In this document: one piece after another, positions 1-6,170 of the stretch | How positions within the stretch are numbered: position 1 is the first letter of the stretch | How the letters are laid out: each line of letters starts with the position of its first letter | DNA from: Clostridia bacterium | GTDB taxonomy: Bacteria; Bacillota; Clostridia; Oscillospirales; Acutalibacteraceae | Length of the DNA stretch: 8,118 bases | NCBI GenBank assembly: GCA_900763035.1 | Contig: CAAFIS010000206.1 | Span: 1 to 8,118, forward strand | Direction of reading: 5' to 3' | Translations under genes and position numbers: made by a program | The notes under the pieces: model-generated | The model's database searches: none | What the model was told of the DNA's origin: nothing | Seen by the model: the letters and a program-made list of their open reading frames with translations, nothing else

Positions 1-2
1 AG

Positions 3-734
3 CGGCCGGGTGACCGCGCCGTCCTCAATGCCGACAACGACATCACGCGCGGCTTTGCCGCCGAATGTCCCGGCACGGTGTCGTCCTTCTCGCGCCGCGG
101 TCGCGTCGAGCGCGGCTGTTTCCTGTCTGCCGACCGGCAGATCGTCTACACCGCCGACGGCAAGGATACCGTCGTCATGTCTGCCGACGAGATCCGGATC
201 CCCGGCGAGCATAATATCGAAAACTATATGGCGGCGATCGATGCCGTGTGGGGCCGCGTGACGACCGCGCAGATCGTCCGCTTCGCCCGCGCCTTCGGCG
301 GGGTGGAGCACCGGTGCGAGCTGGTGCGCGAGCGCCGCGGCGTACGGTGGTACAATGATTCCATCGGCTCCAGCCCTTCCCGGACGATCGCCGGGCTGCG
401 TGCCTTCCGGCAGCGCGTGATCCTGATCGCAGGCGGCTACGACAAGCACATCCCTTACGCGCCGCTGGGGCCGGTCGCGGCCGAAAAGGTCAAGGCCGCC
501 ATCCTGATGGGGGCGACGGCGGACGCGATACAGGAGGCCGTCCTTGCCGCCGATCCCGCCATGCCGATCATGCGCGTCGCCGACATGGCCGAGGCGGTGG
601 CCGCGGCCGATCGGCTGGCTCAGCCGGGCGATATCGTGTTCATGTCCCCGGCCAGCGCCAGCTTCGATATGTACCCGAATTTCGAGGTCCGCGGCCGCCA
701 TTTCAAATCTCTTGTCACGGACCTGCCGGAATAG
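3..734 (+). CDS. murD: UDP-N-acetylmuramoyl-L-alanine--D-glutamate ligase, C-terminal part (5' end outside window)
   Basis: MurD is the cytoplasmic ATP-dependent Mur ligase that adds D-glutamate to UDP-MurNAc-L-alanine in peptidoglycan precursor synthesis. The frame is open from the first full codon (base 3), so the N-terminal UDP-binding domain and the ATP P-loop lie upstream; 243 residues are visible. In this fragment I see the end of the central ATPase domain (AVLNADND at 6-13, GEHNIENYMAA at 68-78) and then the C-terminal domain: the VEHRCE motif (101-106), YNDSIGSSPSRTIAGL (117-132), IAGGYDKHIPY (142-152; its Lys matches the D-Glu-binding Lys of E. coli MurD) and SPASASFDMYPNFEVRG (215-231). 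The NDSIGSSP form replaces the NDSKATN of E. coli MurD; I recall similar forms in clostridia. The C-terminus looks complete and ends in TAG. The next gene begins 40 bases later. No division-cluster gene such as ftsW or murG follows. Confidence 0.95.
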   Translation, partial: RPGDRAVLNADNDITRGFAAECPGTVSSFSRRGRVERGCFLSADRQIVYTADGKDTVVMSADEIRIPGEHNIENYMAAIDAVWGRVTTAQIVRFARAFGGVEHRCELVRERRGVRWYNDSIGSSPSRTIAGLRAFRQRVILIAGGYDKHIPYAPLGPVAAEKVKAAILMGATADAIQEAVLAADPAMPIMRVADMAEAVAAADRLAQPGDIVFMSPASASFDMYPNFEVRGRHFKSLVTDLPE

Positions 735-774
735 ACGGCCTCATCGTTATCATCACATCAAAGGAGAAGTGGAA

Positions 775-1797
775 ATGGATCTGATCAAGCAAGATCTGCA
801 AACGCTCTGCACCGCCGCCGGCGTAGCCGGCCGGGGAGAGATCGTCGAGCGGGCGAGGGAGCTGCTCGCCCCTCTGACCGACGAATGCCGGGTGGACGCC
901 ATGGGCAATCTGCTGGCCGTGCGCCGCGGTGCGCCGAACGGCCGCACCGTCATGCTGGAGGCTCATATGGACGAGATCGGCTTCCTCGTCATCGGTGTGG
1001 ACGATCTGGGCTTTATCCACGTGGCCTCGGCGGGCGGCGCGGACGAGCGTGTGCTGGCCGCGCAGCCGGTGGTCGTTTACGGCGAAAACGGTGCATATCC
1101 GGGCGTGTTCTGCTCCGTGCCGCCGCATTTGATCAAAGAAGGCGGCGCTCTGCCGCCGATCGAGGACATGGGCGTCGACATCGGCATGACCGCCGAGCAG
1201 GCGCGCGCCTGCGTGCGCCCCGGCGACCCGGTGGGCTTCGCGCCCGCCTTCGCCACGCTGTCGGACACTGTGGTGTCCGCCAAATCGCTCGATGACCGCG
1301 CGGGACTGGCGGCGATCCTGCACGCGCTGCGCCGTTTGCCGAAAAAGCTCGATACCACCGTCGCCGTCTGCTTCTCCGTGCAGGAGGAGGTCGGCTGCCG
1401 CGGCGCGGCGGCCGCCGCAAGACAGCTTCGGCCGGATGCCGCCTTGGTCACCGACGTCAGCTTTGCCGCCACGCCGGACGCGAACCCCTACCAGTGCGGG
1501 AGGATGAACGACGGCGTCATGCTGGGCTATTCGCCGATCTTGGACGAAAAGCTGGGCGCGGCGCTGGACGGGCTGGCCAAAAAGCACCGGATCCCGGTGC
1601 AGCCGGAGGTCATGGGCCGTTCCACCGGCACGAACGCCGACGTCATCAGCAAAGAGAACGCCGGGATCCCGACGGCACTGCTGTCGATCCCGCAGCGCTA
1701 TATGCACACGCCGGTCGAAACGGTGGACGTGCGCGACGTCGCCGCCGTCGGCGAGCTGATGGCCGCGTATCTGACCGAAGGAGGGGAACAGGCATGA
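775..1797 (+). CDS. M42 family metallopeptidase (FrvX/TET aminopeptidase-like), first of a tandem pair
   Basis: The 340-residue product has the usual M42 length and is probably a cytosolic aminopeptidase with two metal ions, of the type that forms large tetrahedral (TET) particles trimming short peptides. All expected metal and catalytic residues are visible: H64 and D66 in EAHMDEIGF, D173 in SLDDRAG, the catalytic/metal pair E204-E205 in SVQEEVG, D227 in LVTDVSF and H311 in RYMHTPVE. The PDZ-like insertion expected for M42 would lie between the HMD and DDR motifs (about 70-165). There is no signal peptide. The ATG at 775 is chosen because AAGGAG (761-766) sits 8 bases upstream and the protein then starts at the usual family position; the open frame reaches back to 544 but the extra part has no family resemblance. 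The stop overlaps the start of a second M42 gene by 4 bases. Family members have been annotated as aminopeptidase or endoglucanase; M42 peptidase is the safe name and its substrate specificity is not readable. Confidence 0.93.
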   Translation: MDLIKQDLQTLCTAAGVAGRGEIVERARELLAPLTDECRVDAMGNLLAVRRGAPNGRTVMLEAHMDEIGFLVIGVDDLGFIHVASAGGADERVLAAQPVVVYGENGAYPGVFCSVPPHLIKEGGALPPIEDMGVDIGMTAEQARACVRPGDPVGFAPAFATLSDTVVSAKSLDDRAGLAAILHALRRLPKKLDTTVAVCFSVQEEVGCRGAAAAARQLRPDAALVTDVSFAATPDANPYQCGRMNDGVMLGYSPILDEKLGAALDGLAKKHRIPVQPEVMGRSTGTNADVISKENAGIPTALLSIPQRYMHTPVETVDVRDVAAVGELMAAYLTEGGEQA

Positions 1798-2816
1798 AAA
1801 ACGGGCTTCTGCACGATCTGTGCGTGATCGATGCGCCCTCCGGGCGCGAGGACGCGGTGCGCACGTTCATTTTGGCGCGTCTTGCCGAGCTGCCGACGAA
1901 AAAAGAGGTCACGGTCGACCCGATGGGCAACGTGATCGTGCATCTTTTCGGCCGTCAGCCTGCTCAAAAGCGCCTGCTGATCGATGCCCATATGGACGAG
2001 GTGGGCTTTTTGGTCGCGGCGATCACGTCGGACGGCCTGCTGCGGTTCGAGCCGGTAGGCGGGATCGATAAGCAGGTGCTGTTCGGCCACCGCGTGCGCA
2101 TCGGCGCACAGCGCGGCGTGATCGGCGGCAAAGCGATCCACCAGTGCAAGGGCAAGGAGAAGGAAACGATCCCCGAAAACGATACCATGCTGATCGACAT
2201 CGGCGCGCCCGACCGCGAAACGGCCGAAAAGCTGGTGCGCATCGGTGAGGACGGCACGTTCGATAACGGCTTCACCGAATGGGGCAACGGCTTTTTCTGC
2301 GGCAAGGCGGTCGACGACCGCGTCGGCTGCGCGCTGCTGCTCACCGTCGCCGAAACGCAGCCGGAATACGATCTGTGGCTGTCCTTCTCCGTGCAGGAGG
2401 AGGTCGGCCTGCGGGGCGCCGGCGTGGTCGGCAACACCGTAAAGCCGGACATCGCGATCGCGCTGGACGCGACCACGGCGGCCGACACCGTCGGCAGCTC
2501 GGACGAAAACTGCGTCTGCCGCGTGCGCGGCGGTGCGGTGGTGTCGTTCGCCGACCGGGCGACGCTGTATGACCGTCCGCTGTACGAACGTATCCGCGCC
2601 GCGGCGGACGAGCACGGCATCGCCGCCCAGACCAAGACCCGCGTCGCCGGCGGCAACAACGCCGGATCGATCCAGCGCAGCCATACCGGTGTGCAGATGG
2701 CGGCCATCTCGCTGCCGTGCCGGTATATCCATTCGCCCTCCTGCGTCGGCCATTGGGACGACGTGCAGGCGATGGAGGATCTGCTGCACGTGCTGACCGA
2801 GGAGCTGCCCGCTTGA
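1794..2816 (+). CDS. M42 family metallopeptidase, second of a tandem pair
   Basis: This is a second intact M42 peptidase, also 340 residues, clearly paralogous to its upstream neighbour but diverged. Metal and catalytic residues are all present: H66 and D68 in DAHMDEVGF, D174 in AVDDRVG, E202-E203 in SVQEEVG, D225 in ALDATTA and H313 in RYIHSPS. It is probably a cytosolic aminopeptidase acting on small peptides; no signal peptide is seen. The region between HMD and DDR (about 80-170) differs most from the first copy: it has GKAIHQCKGKEKE at 112-124 where the first has VFCSVPPHLIKEG. That suggests a different substrate pocket (inference). The ATG is in an ATGA overlap with the preceding stop, with AAGGAGGGG (1778-1786) 7 bases upstream, so the two are probably translationally coupled. 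Its own stop overlaps the TTG start of the acetyltransferase gene. Confidence 0.93.
   Translation: MKNGLLHDLCVIDAPSGREDAVRTFILARLAELPTKKEVTVDPMGNVIVHLFGRQPAQKRLLIDAHMDEVGFLVAAITSDGLLRFEPVGGIDKQVLFGHRVRIGAQRGVIGGKAIHQCKGKEKETIPENDTMLIDIGAPDRETAEKLVRIGEDGTFDNGFTEWGNGFFCGKAVDDRVGCALLLTVAETQPEYDLWLSFSVQEEVGLRGAGVVGNTVKPDIAIALDATTAADTVGSSDENCVCRVRGGAVVSFADRATLYDRPLYERIRAAADEHGIAAQTKTRVAGGNNAGSIQRSHTGVQMAAISLPCRYIHSPSCVGHWDDVQAMEDLLHVLTEELPA
2799..2804 (+). promoter_or_regulatory. Ribosome binding site that fixes a TTG start
   Basis: GAGGAG within the end of the second M42 gene lies 8 bases before the TTG at 2813. It supports a TTGA stop/start overlap instead of an upstream start inside the peptidase gene. 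An upstream start would add about 30 Arg/Ala-rich residues that look like frame-shadow sequence. Confidence 0.7.
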
Positions 2817-3604
2817 TCCGGCTGGCTGCAGAAACCGACTTTTCCGCATTTTCCGCCTGTTCGCACCCGGCGGTGACGGACGGCGCCGTACGCATCCGCT
2901 CATGGCACGCCGCTTACGGCACGCAAACGCGGTTCTTATCGTCCTTCACCGACGGGCGCGGCACGTTTTTGTCGGTCATGGATGGCTTCGCCGTGCTTGC
3001 CGACCTGACCGGAGAGGCGACCGACGGCGCGGCCGTCGATGAGGAGTGGGCGGCGTTCATCGCCATGCACCCGGATATCCGCCGCGTCCGCTGTGCGCAC
3101 GCGGCGGGGGAGCGGCTGGCCGCCGTGCTGCAAGTACCGGTCGCGGCCGGAGAGGTACAGCGATGCAACGCGTGTCCGCCTTCCGGGCGGACGGACGGAC
3201 TTGTGCCCGTCCGCACCGTGCGCGCGGAGGGCGTGTACCGGCTGCTGTGCGATGTGTTCCCGGACGGCGCGCTGCCGCCGTTCGACGCGTTCTATGTCGA
3301 TCTGTCCCACCGCCTGCGGCACGGGCTGTGCCGCATCGCCGCGGTGGAGGATCCGCCCGGCACGCCGCTCGCCTGCGCCATGACCGTGGCAGAGGCCCCG
3401 GATGCCGTGGTGATCGGCGCCGTGGCTACCGCGCCGCAGCGGCGCAGAAGGGGCTATGCCTCCGCCTGCATCCGCGCCCTTTTGGCGGAGGATGCCCGTC
3501 CGGCGCTGATCGCACCGAACGGCGATGCGGCCGCGCGGCTGTATCGGTCGCTGGGCTTTTCGCCGTGCGGCGGCTGGGCAGAGCTCTCCTTTCCCGGGAA
3601 ATGA
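2813..3604 (+). CDS. GNAT family N-acetyltransferase with an unassigned N-terminal half
   Basis: The predicted protein has 263 residues. The C-terminal half carries the GNAT acetyl-CoA-binding core: a beta strand and pyrophosphate loop at about 199-217 (VATAPQRRRRGYAS, fitting R/Q-x-x-G-x-G/A at R211-A216), and the later NGDAAARLYRSLGF at 236-249, typical of the last GNAT helix and strand. The acetyl acceptor is not readable. Residues 1 to about 130 match no family I recognise. They could be a degenerate second GNAT fold, since two-domain GNAT proteins of this length are common in Bacillota. Start choice: TTG at 2813 overlaps the stop of the M42 gene (TTGA) and has GAGGAG 8 bases upstream. 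The first residues, IRLAAETDFSAF, resemble a normal GNAT N-terminus. Coupling to the M42 pair suggests a linked role in peptide or amino-acid metabolism, but this is inference. Confidence 0.82.
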   Translation: MIRLAAETDFSAFSACSHPAVTDGAVRIRSWHAAYGTQTRFLSSFTDGRGTFLSVMDGFAVLADLTGEATDGAAVDEEWAAFIAMHPDIRRVRCAHAAGERLAAVLQVPVAAGEVQRCNACPPSGRTDGLVPVRTVRAEGVYRLLCDVFPDGALPPFDAFYVDLSHRLRHGLCRIAAVEDPPGTPLACAMTVAEAPDAVVIGAVATAPQRRRRGYASACIRALLAEDARPALIAPNGDAAARLYRSLGFSPCGGWAELSFPGK

Positions 3605-3618
3605 GAGCGATATCACAT

Positions 3619-3624
3619 AAGGAG
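3619..3624 (+). promoter_or_regulatory. Ribosome binding site that decides the PLP-enzyme start
   Basis: AAGGAG lies 9 bases before the ATG at 3634. A competing in-frame ATG at 3601 forms an ATGA overlap with the acetyltransferase stop but has no purine-rich site at a suitable distance upstream, so 3634 is preferred. Confidence 0.75.
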
Positions 3625-3633
3625 CAGATCTCG

Positions 3634-4917
3634 ATGGATAATAAAAAGACGTTTTTTCCGGTAGATGACCGCCTGCGCGCCGTTTCCGACGCGGCCGAGC
3701 ACGAAGCGGCCGGCGTGTTCTCTGCCATCGACGAAACGGCGACGTATAACCAAGAAAAAGTACTGGCGGCCTTCATCCGCCACCGCGTGGATGAGGCGTG
3801 CTTCGCCGCCACCACGGGCTACGGCTACGGCGATAAGGGGCGCGAAACGCTGGACAAGATCTTGGCGGACGTGATGGGCGCGGAGGATGCGCTGATCCGC
3901 CACAGCATCCTGTCCGGCACGCACGCGATCACGATCGCGCTGTTCGCGATGCTGCGCCCCGGCGATACGATGCTGGCCGCGACCGGCGCGCCCTACGACA
4001 CGTTGGAGCAGGTCATCGGCGCAAAGGTGCCGTGCGCCGGCTCGTTGGCCGAGTTCGGCGTGCGCTACCGCGAGGTGCCGCTGGGCGACCGGCAGCGTCC
4101 GGATCACCGCGCCATCGCCGCAGCCCTGCGGGAGGACAGTTCCATCCGCTTGGTGCACATCCAGCGCTCGCGCGGGTATTGCACGCGCCCGTCGCTGACG
4201 ATCGACGAGATCCGCGGCATCGTGCAGACGGTGCGCGCCGTTCGTCCCGATGTGACGGTCTTCGTCGATAACTGCTACGGCGAGTTCGTCGAGCGTCAGG
4301 AGCCGACCGAGGTCGGCGCGGATCTGATCGCCGGTTCGCTGATCAAGAACCCCGGCGGCGGCATCGCCGAAAACGGCGGCTATCTCTGCGGGACGAAGGC
4401 GTGCATCGAGCAGTGCGCTTACCGCATGACCTCGCCCGGCTTAGGACGCGAGATCGGTGCCACGCTGGGGCATAACCGCTCGCTGTACATGGGGCTGTTC
4501 CAAGCGCCGCACGTCGTCGGCGAGGCGCTCAAGACTGCCGTGTATGCCTCCGCACTGTTCGAACGTCTGGGCTACGAGGTCTCGCCCCGCCCGGACGAGG
4601 TGCGCGGCGACATCATCCAGACCGTGCTGCTGCGCGAGCCGGCCGCGCTGATCGCGTTCTGCCAAGGGATGCAGAAGGGTGCGCCGGTCGATGCCTACGT
4701 CACACCGGAGCCGTGGGATATGCCCGGCTACACCAGTCAGGTCATCATGGCGGCGGGTGCGTTCACCAGCGGCTCGTCGATCGAGCTGTCGGCCGACGCG
4801 CCGCTGCGCGCGCCGTATGCCGCCTATATGCAGGGCGGGCTGACCTACGCCACCGGCCGCGTCGGCGTGCTGCTCGCCGCGCAGTCGATGCTGGAGCAGG
4901 GCGTGCTCAAGCTGTAA
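3634..4917 (+). CDS. Methionine gamma-lyase family PLP enzyme (YnbB / 'aluminum resistance protein' family)
   Basis: The product is a 427-residue fold-type I PLP enzyme of the PF06838 family, which includes B. subtilis YnbB. It is variously annotated as methionine gamma-lyase-like, cystathionine beta-lyase-like or aluminum resistance protein. Visible features are the N-terminal ATTGYGYGDKGRETLD (59-74), ILSGTHAIT (92-100, cofactor phosphate region), the aspartate expected to contact the PLP ring nitrogen in FVDNCYGEF (D212), and the likely Schiff-base lysine K238 in GSLIKNPGGGIA, followed by a glycine-rich stretch. Near the C-terminus are EPWDMPGYTSQV (359-370), SGSSIELSADAP (379-390) and LTYATGRVG (403-411). 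Length and motif set look complete. By family it would cleave C-S or C-C bonds of a sulfur amino acid, but the true substrate is unproven. The start is ATG 3634, with AAGGAG 9 bases upstream; an in-frame ATG at 3601 would add 11 residues. Gaps are 29 bases upstream and 38 bases downstream. Confidence 0.9.
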   Translation: MDNKKTFFPVDDRLRAVSDAAEHEAAGVFSAIDETATYNQEKVLAAFIRHRVDEACFAATTGYGYGDKGRETLDKILADVMGAEDALIRHSILSGTHAITIALFAMLRPGDTMLAATGAPYDTLEQVIGAKVPCAGSLAEFGVRYREVPLGDRQRPDHRAIAAALREDSSIRLVHIQRSRGYCTRPSLTIDEIRGIVQTVRAVRPDVTVFVDNCYGEFVERQEPTEVGADLIAGSLIKNPGGGIAENGGYLCGTKACIEQCAYRMTSPGLGREIGATLGHNRSLYMGLFQAPHVVGEALKTAVYASALFERLGYEVSPRPDEVRGDIIQTVLLREPAALIAFCQGMQKGAPVDAYVTPEPWDMPGYTSQVIMAAGAFTSGSSIELSADAPLRAPYAAYMQGGLTYATGRVGVLLAAQSMLEQGVLKL

Positions 4918-4955
4918 GATCTTCTGCCTTTACATCCCGGAACAGGAGGATATTC

Positions 4956-6170
4956 ATGCTGCCGAAAAAAATGATCGATCTTGGCAGTGCGCGCAGCGCG
5001 ATCCGCGAGCTTTTTGCTTACGGCGAGCGCCGCGCGGCGGAGATCGGACGGGAGAACGTGTTCGATTTCAGTCTGGGGAACCCCAGCATCGAGCCGCCGC
5101 CCGCGGTCGAGAACGAGATCCGCCGTCTGATCGAGACGGAAAGCTCAAAAGCTTTACACGGCTATACGCCCGCCGCAGGCGCACCGCAGGTGCGCGAAAC
5201 GATCGCCCGCTACATCAGCGGCACATTCGGTGTGCCTGCGGCTGCGGCCGATCTGTATCTGACCTGCGGGGCGGCGGCCTCGCTGTGCATCTGCCTGACG
5301 GCGCTGCTCGATCCGGGCGAGGAAGTCATCACCTTCGCACCGTATTTCCCGGAATATAAGGTGTTCGTCGAAAAGGCAGGCGGACGGCTGACGACCGTGC
5401 CTGTGCGCCGTGACGATCTGCAGCCGGACACGGTGGCGCTGGAGGCGGCCGTGTCGGCGGATACGGCGGTGGTGATCGTCAATTCGCCGAACAACCCGAC
5501 CGGCGCGGTGTATACGGAGCAGTCGCTGACCGCCGTGGCGGGCGTGCTGCGCCGCGCCGCGGCGCGCTATGGGCATCCGATCTACCTTTTGGCGGACGAG
5601 CCGTACCGCGAGCTGGTATATGACGACATCCACGTTCCGTACATTCCTCAGCTTTATGCCGACACGATCGTTTGTTATTCCTACAGCAAATCCCTCTCGC
5701 TGCCGGGCGACCGGATCGGCTACATCTTCGTGCCGCCCGCCGTCACCCGCAGCGCCGATGTGATGGCCGCCGTGCAGGGGGCCGGGCGCGCACTGGGCTA
5801 CGTCTGTGCGCCGAGCTTCTTTCAGCGGGTGATCGCCGCATGTCAGGGGAAGACGTCCGATATCGAGGTCTATCGCCGCAACCGCGACCGGCTGTACGGT
5901 GCGCTGACGGACATGGGCTTTTCCGCCGTGCATCCGGACGGCGCGTTCTATCTGTTCGTCCGCTCGCCGGAGCCGGACGCCGTCGCGTTCTCCGAACGCG
6001 CGAAGGCGCACGAGCTGCTGCTCGTGCCCAGCGACAGCTTCGGGCTGCCGGGCTATGTGCGCATCGCCTACTGCGTGGACGGCGCGATGATCGAGCGCTC
6101 GCTGCCCGCCTTCGCGGCACTGGCGGCGGAGTACGGACTGGGACAGTCGAATGAAGGAGCAAAAGCATGA
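4956..6170 (+). CDS. PLP-dependent class I/II aminotransferase, probably acting on aromatic 2-oxo acids
   Basis: The 404-residue product has the full set of class I/II aminotransferase motifs: FDFSLGNP (37-43), LHGYTPAAGAPQVRE (68-81), VNSPNNPTG (175-183, PLP-binding N180), LLADEPYREL (D214 and Y217 contact PLP), SYSKSLSLPGDRIGY with Schiff-base lysine K245, and GYVRIAY (366-372) with R369 as the expected substrate carboxylate ligand. It resembles the clostridial family often annotated simply as pyridoxal-phosphate aminotransferase or aspartate aminotransferase. Specificity cannot be read from these motifs. Its 4-base overlap with pheA makes phenylpyruvate-to-phenylalanine transamination a reasonable inference. 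Aspartate or broad-range activity remains possible. The ATG at 4956 has AGGAGGA (4944-4950) 5 bases upstream; a second ATG at codon 6 has no such site. The 38-base gap upstream shows no terminator. Confidence 0.9.
   Translation: MLPKKMIDLGSARSAIRELFAYGERRAAEIGRENVFDFSLGNPSIEPPPAVENEIRRLIETESSKALHGYTPAAGAPQVRETIARYISGTFGVPAAAADLYLTCGAAASLCICLTALLDPGEEVITFAPYFPEYKVFVEKAGGRLTTVPVRRDDLQPDTVALEAAVSADTAVVIVNSPNNPTGAVYTEQSLTAVAGVLRRAAARYGHPIYLLADEPYRELVYDDIHVPYIPQLYADTIVCYSYSKSLSLPGDRIGYIFVPPAVTRSADVMAAVQGAGRALGYVCAPSFFQRVIAACQGKTSDIEVYRRNRDRLYGALTDMGFSAVHPDGAFYLFVRSPEPDAVAFSERAKAHELLLVPSDSFGLPGYVRIAYCVDGAMIERSLPAFAALAAEYGLGQSNEGAKA

Noticed and set aside
544..774. Upstream extension of the first M42 frame into murD
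   Set aside because: The extra residues overlap the conserved murD C-terminus in another frame and have no family resemblance; the ATG at 775 has a good ribosome binding site.
1371..2408. Exact 25-base direct repeat (1371-1395 and 2384-2408) shared by the two M42 genes
   Set aside because: It encodes the conserved FSVQEEVG catalytic motif in both paralogs; shared ancestry and constraint explain it, with no sign of a mobile or recombination element.
1698..2903. Long open frame on the minus strand (401 codons) across the second M42 gene
   Set aside because: It is antisense to a gene with complete M42 motifs. Its translation is rich in Arg/Ala/Asp/His with no recognisable domain, as expected from the GC-rich codon bias of the + strand gene.
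3590..3601. Perfect 12-base palindrome TTTCCCGGGAAA at the end of the acetyltransferase gene
   Set aside because: One or two perfect 12-base palindromes are expected by chance in 8 kb. It has no loop or T-run for a terminator, and I know no regulator recognising it here.
4918..4955. Possible promoter, attenuator or T-box leader before the aminotransferase/pheA section
   Set aside because: The 38-base gap is too short for a T-box and shows no hairpin with a T-run and no credible -35/-10 pair; only the AGGAGGA ribosome binding site is evident.
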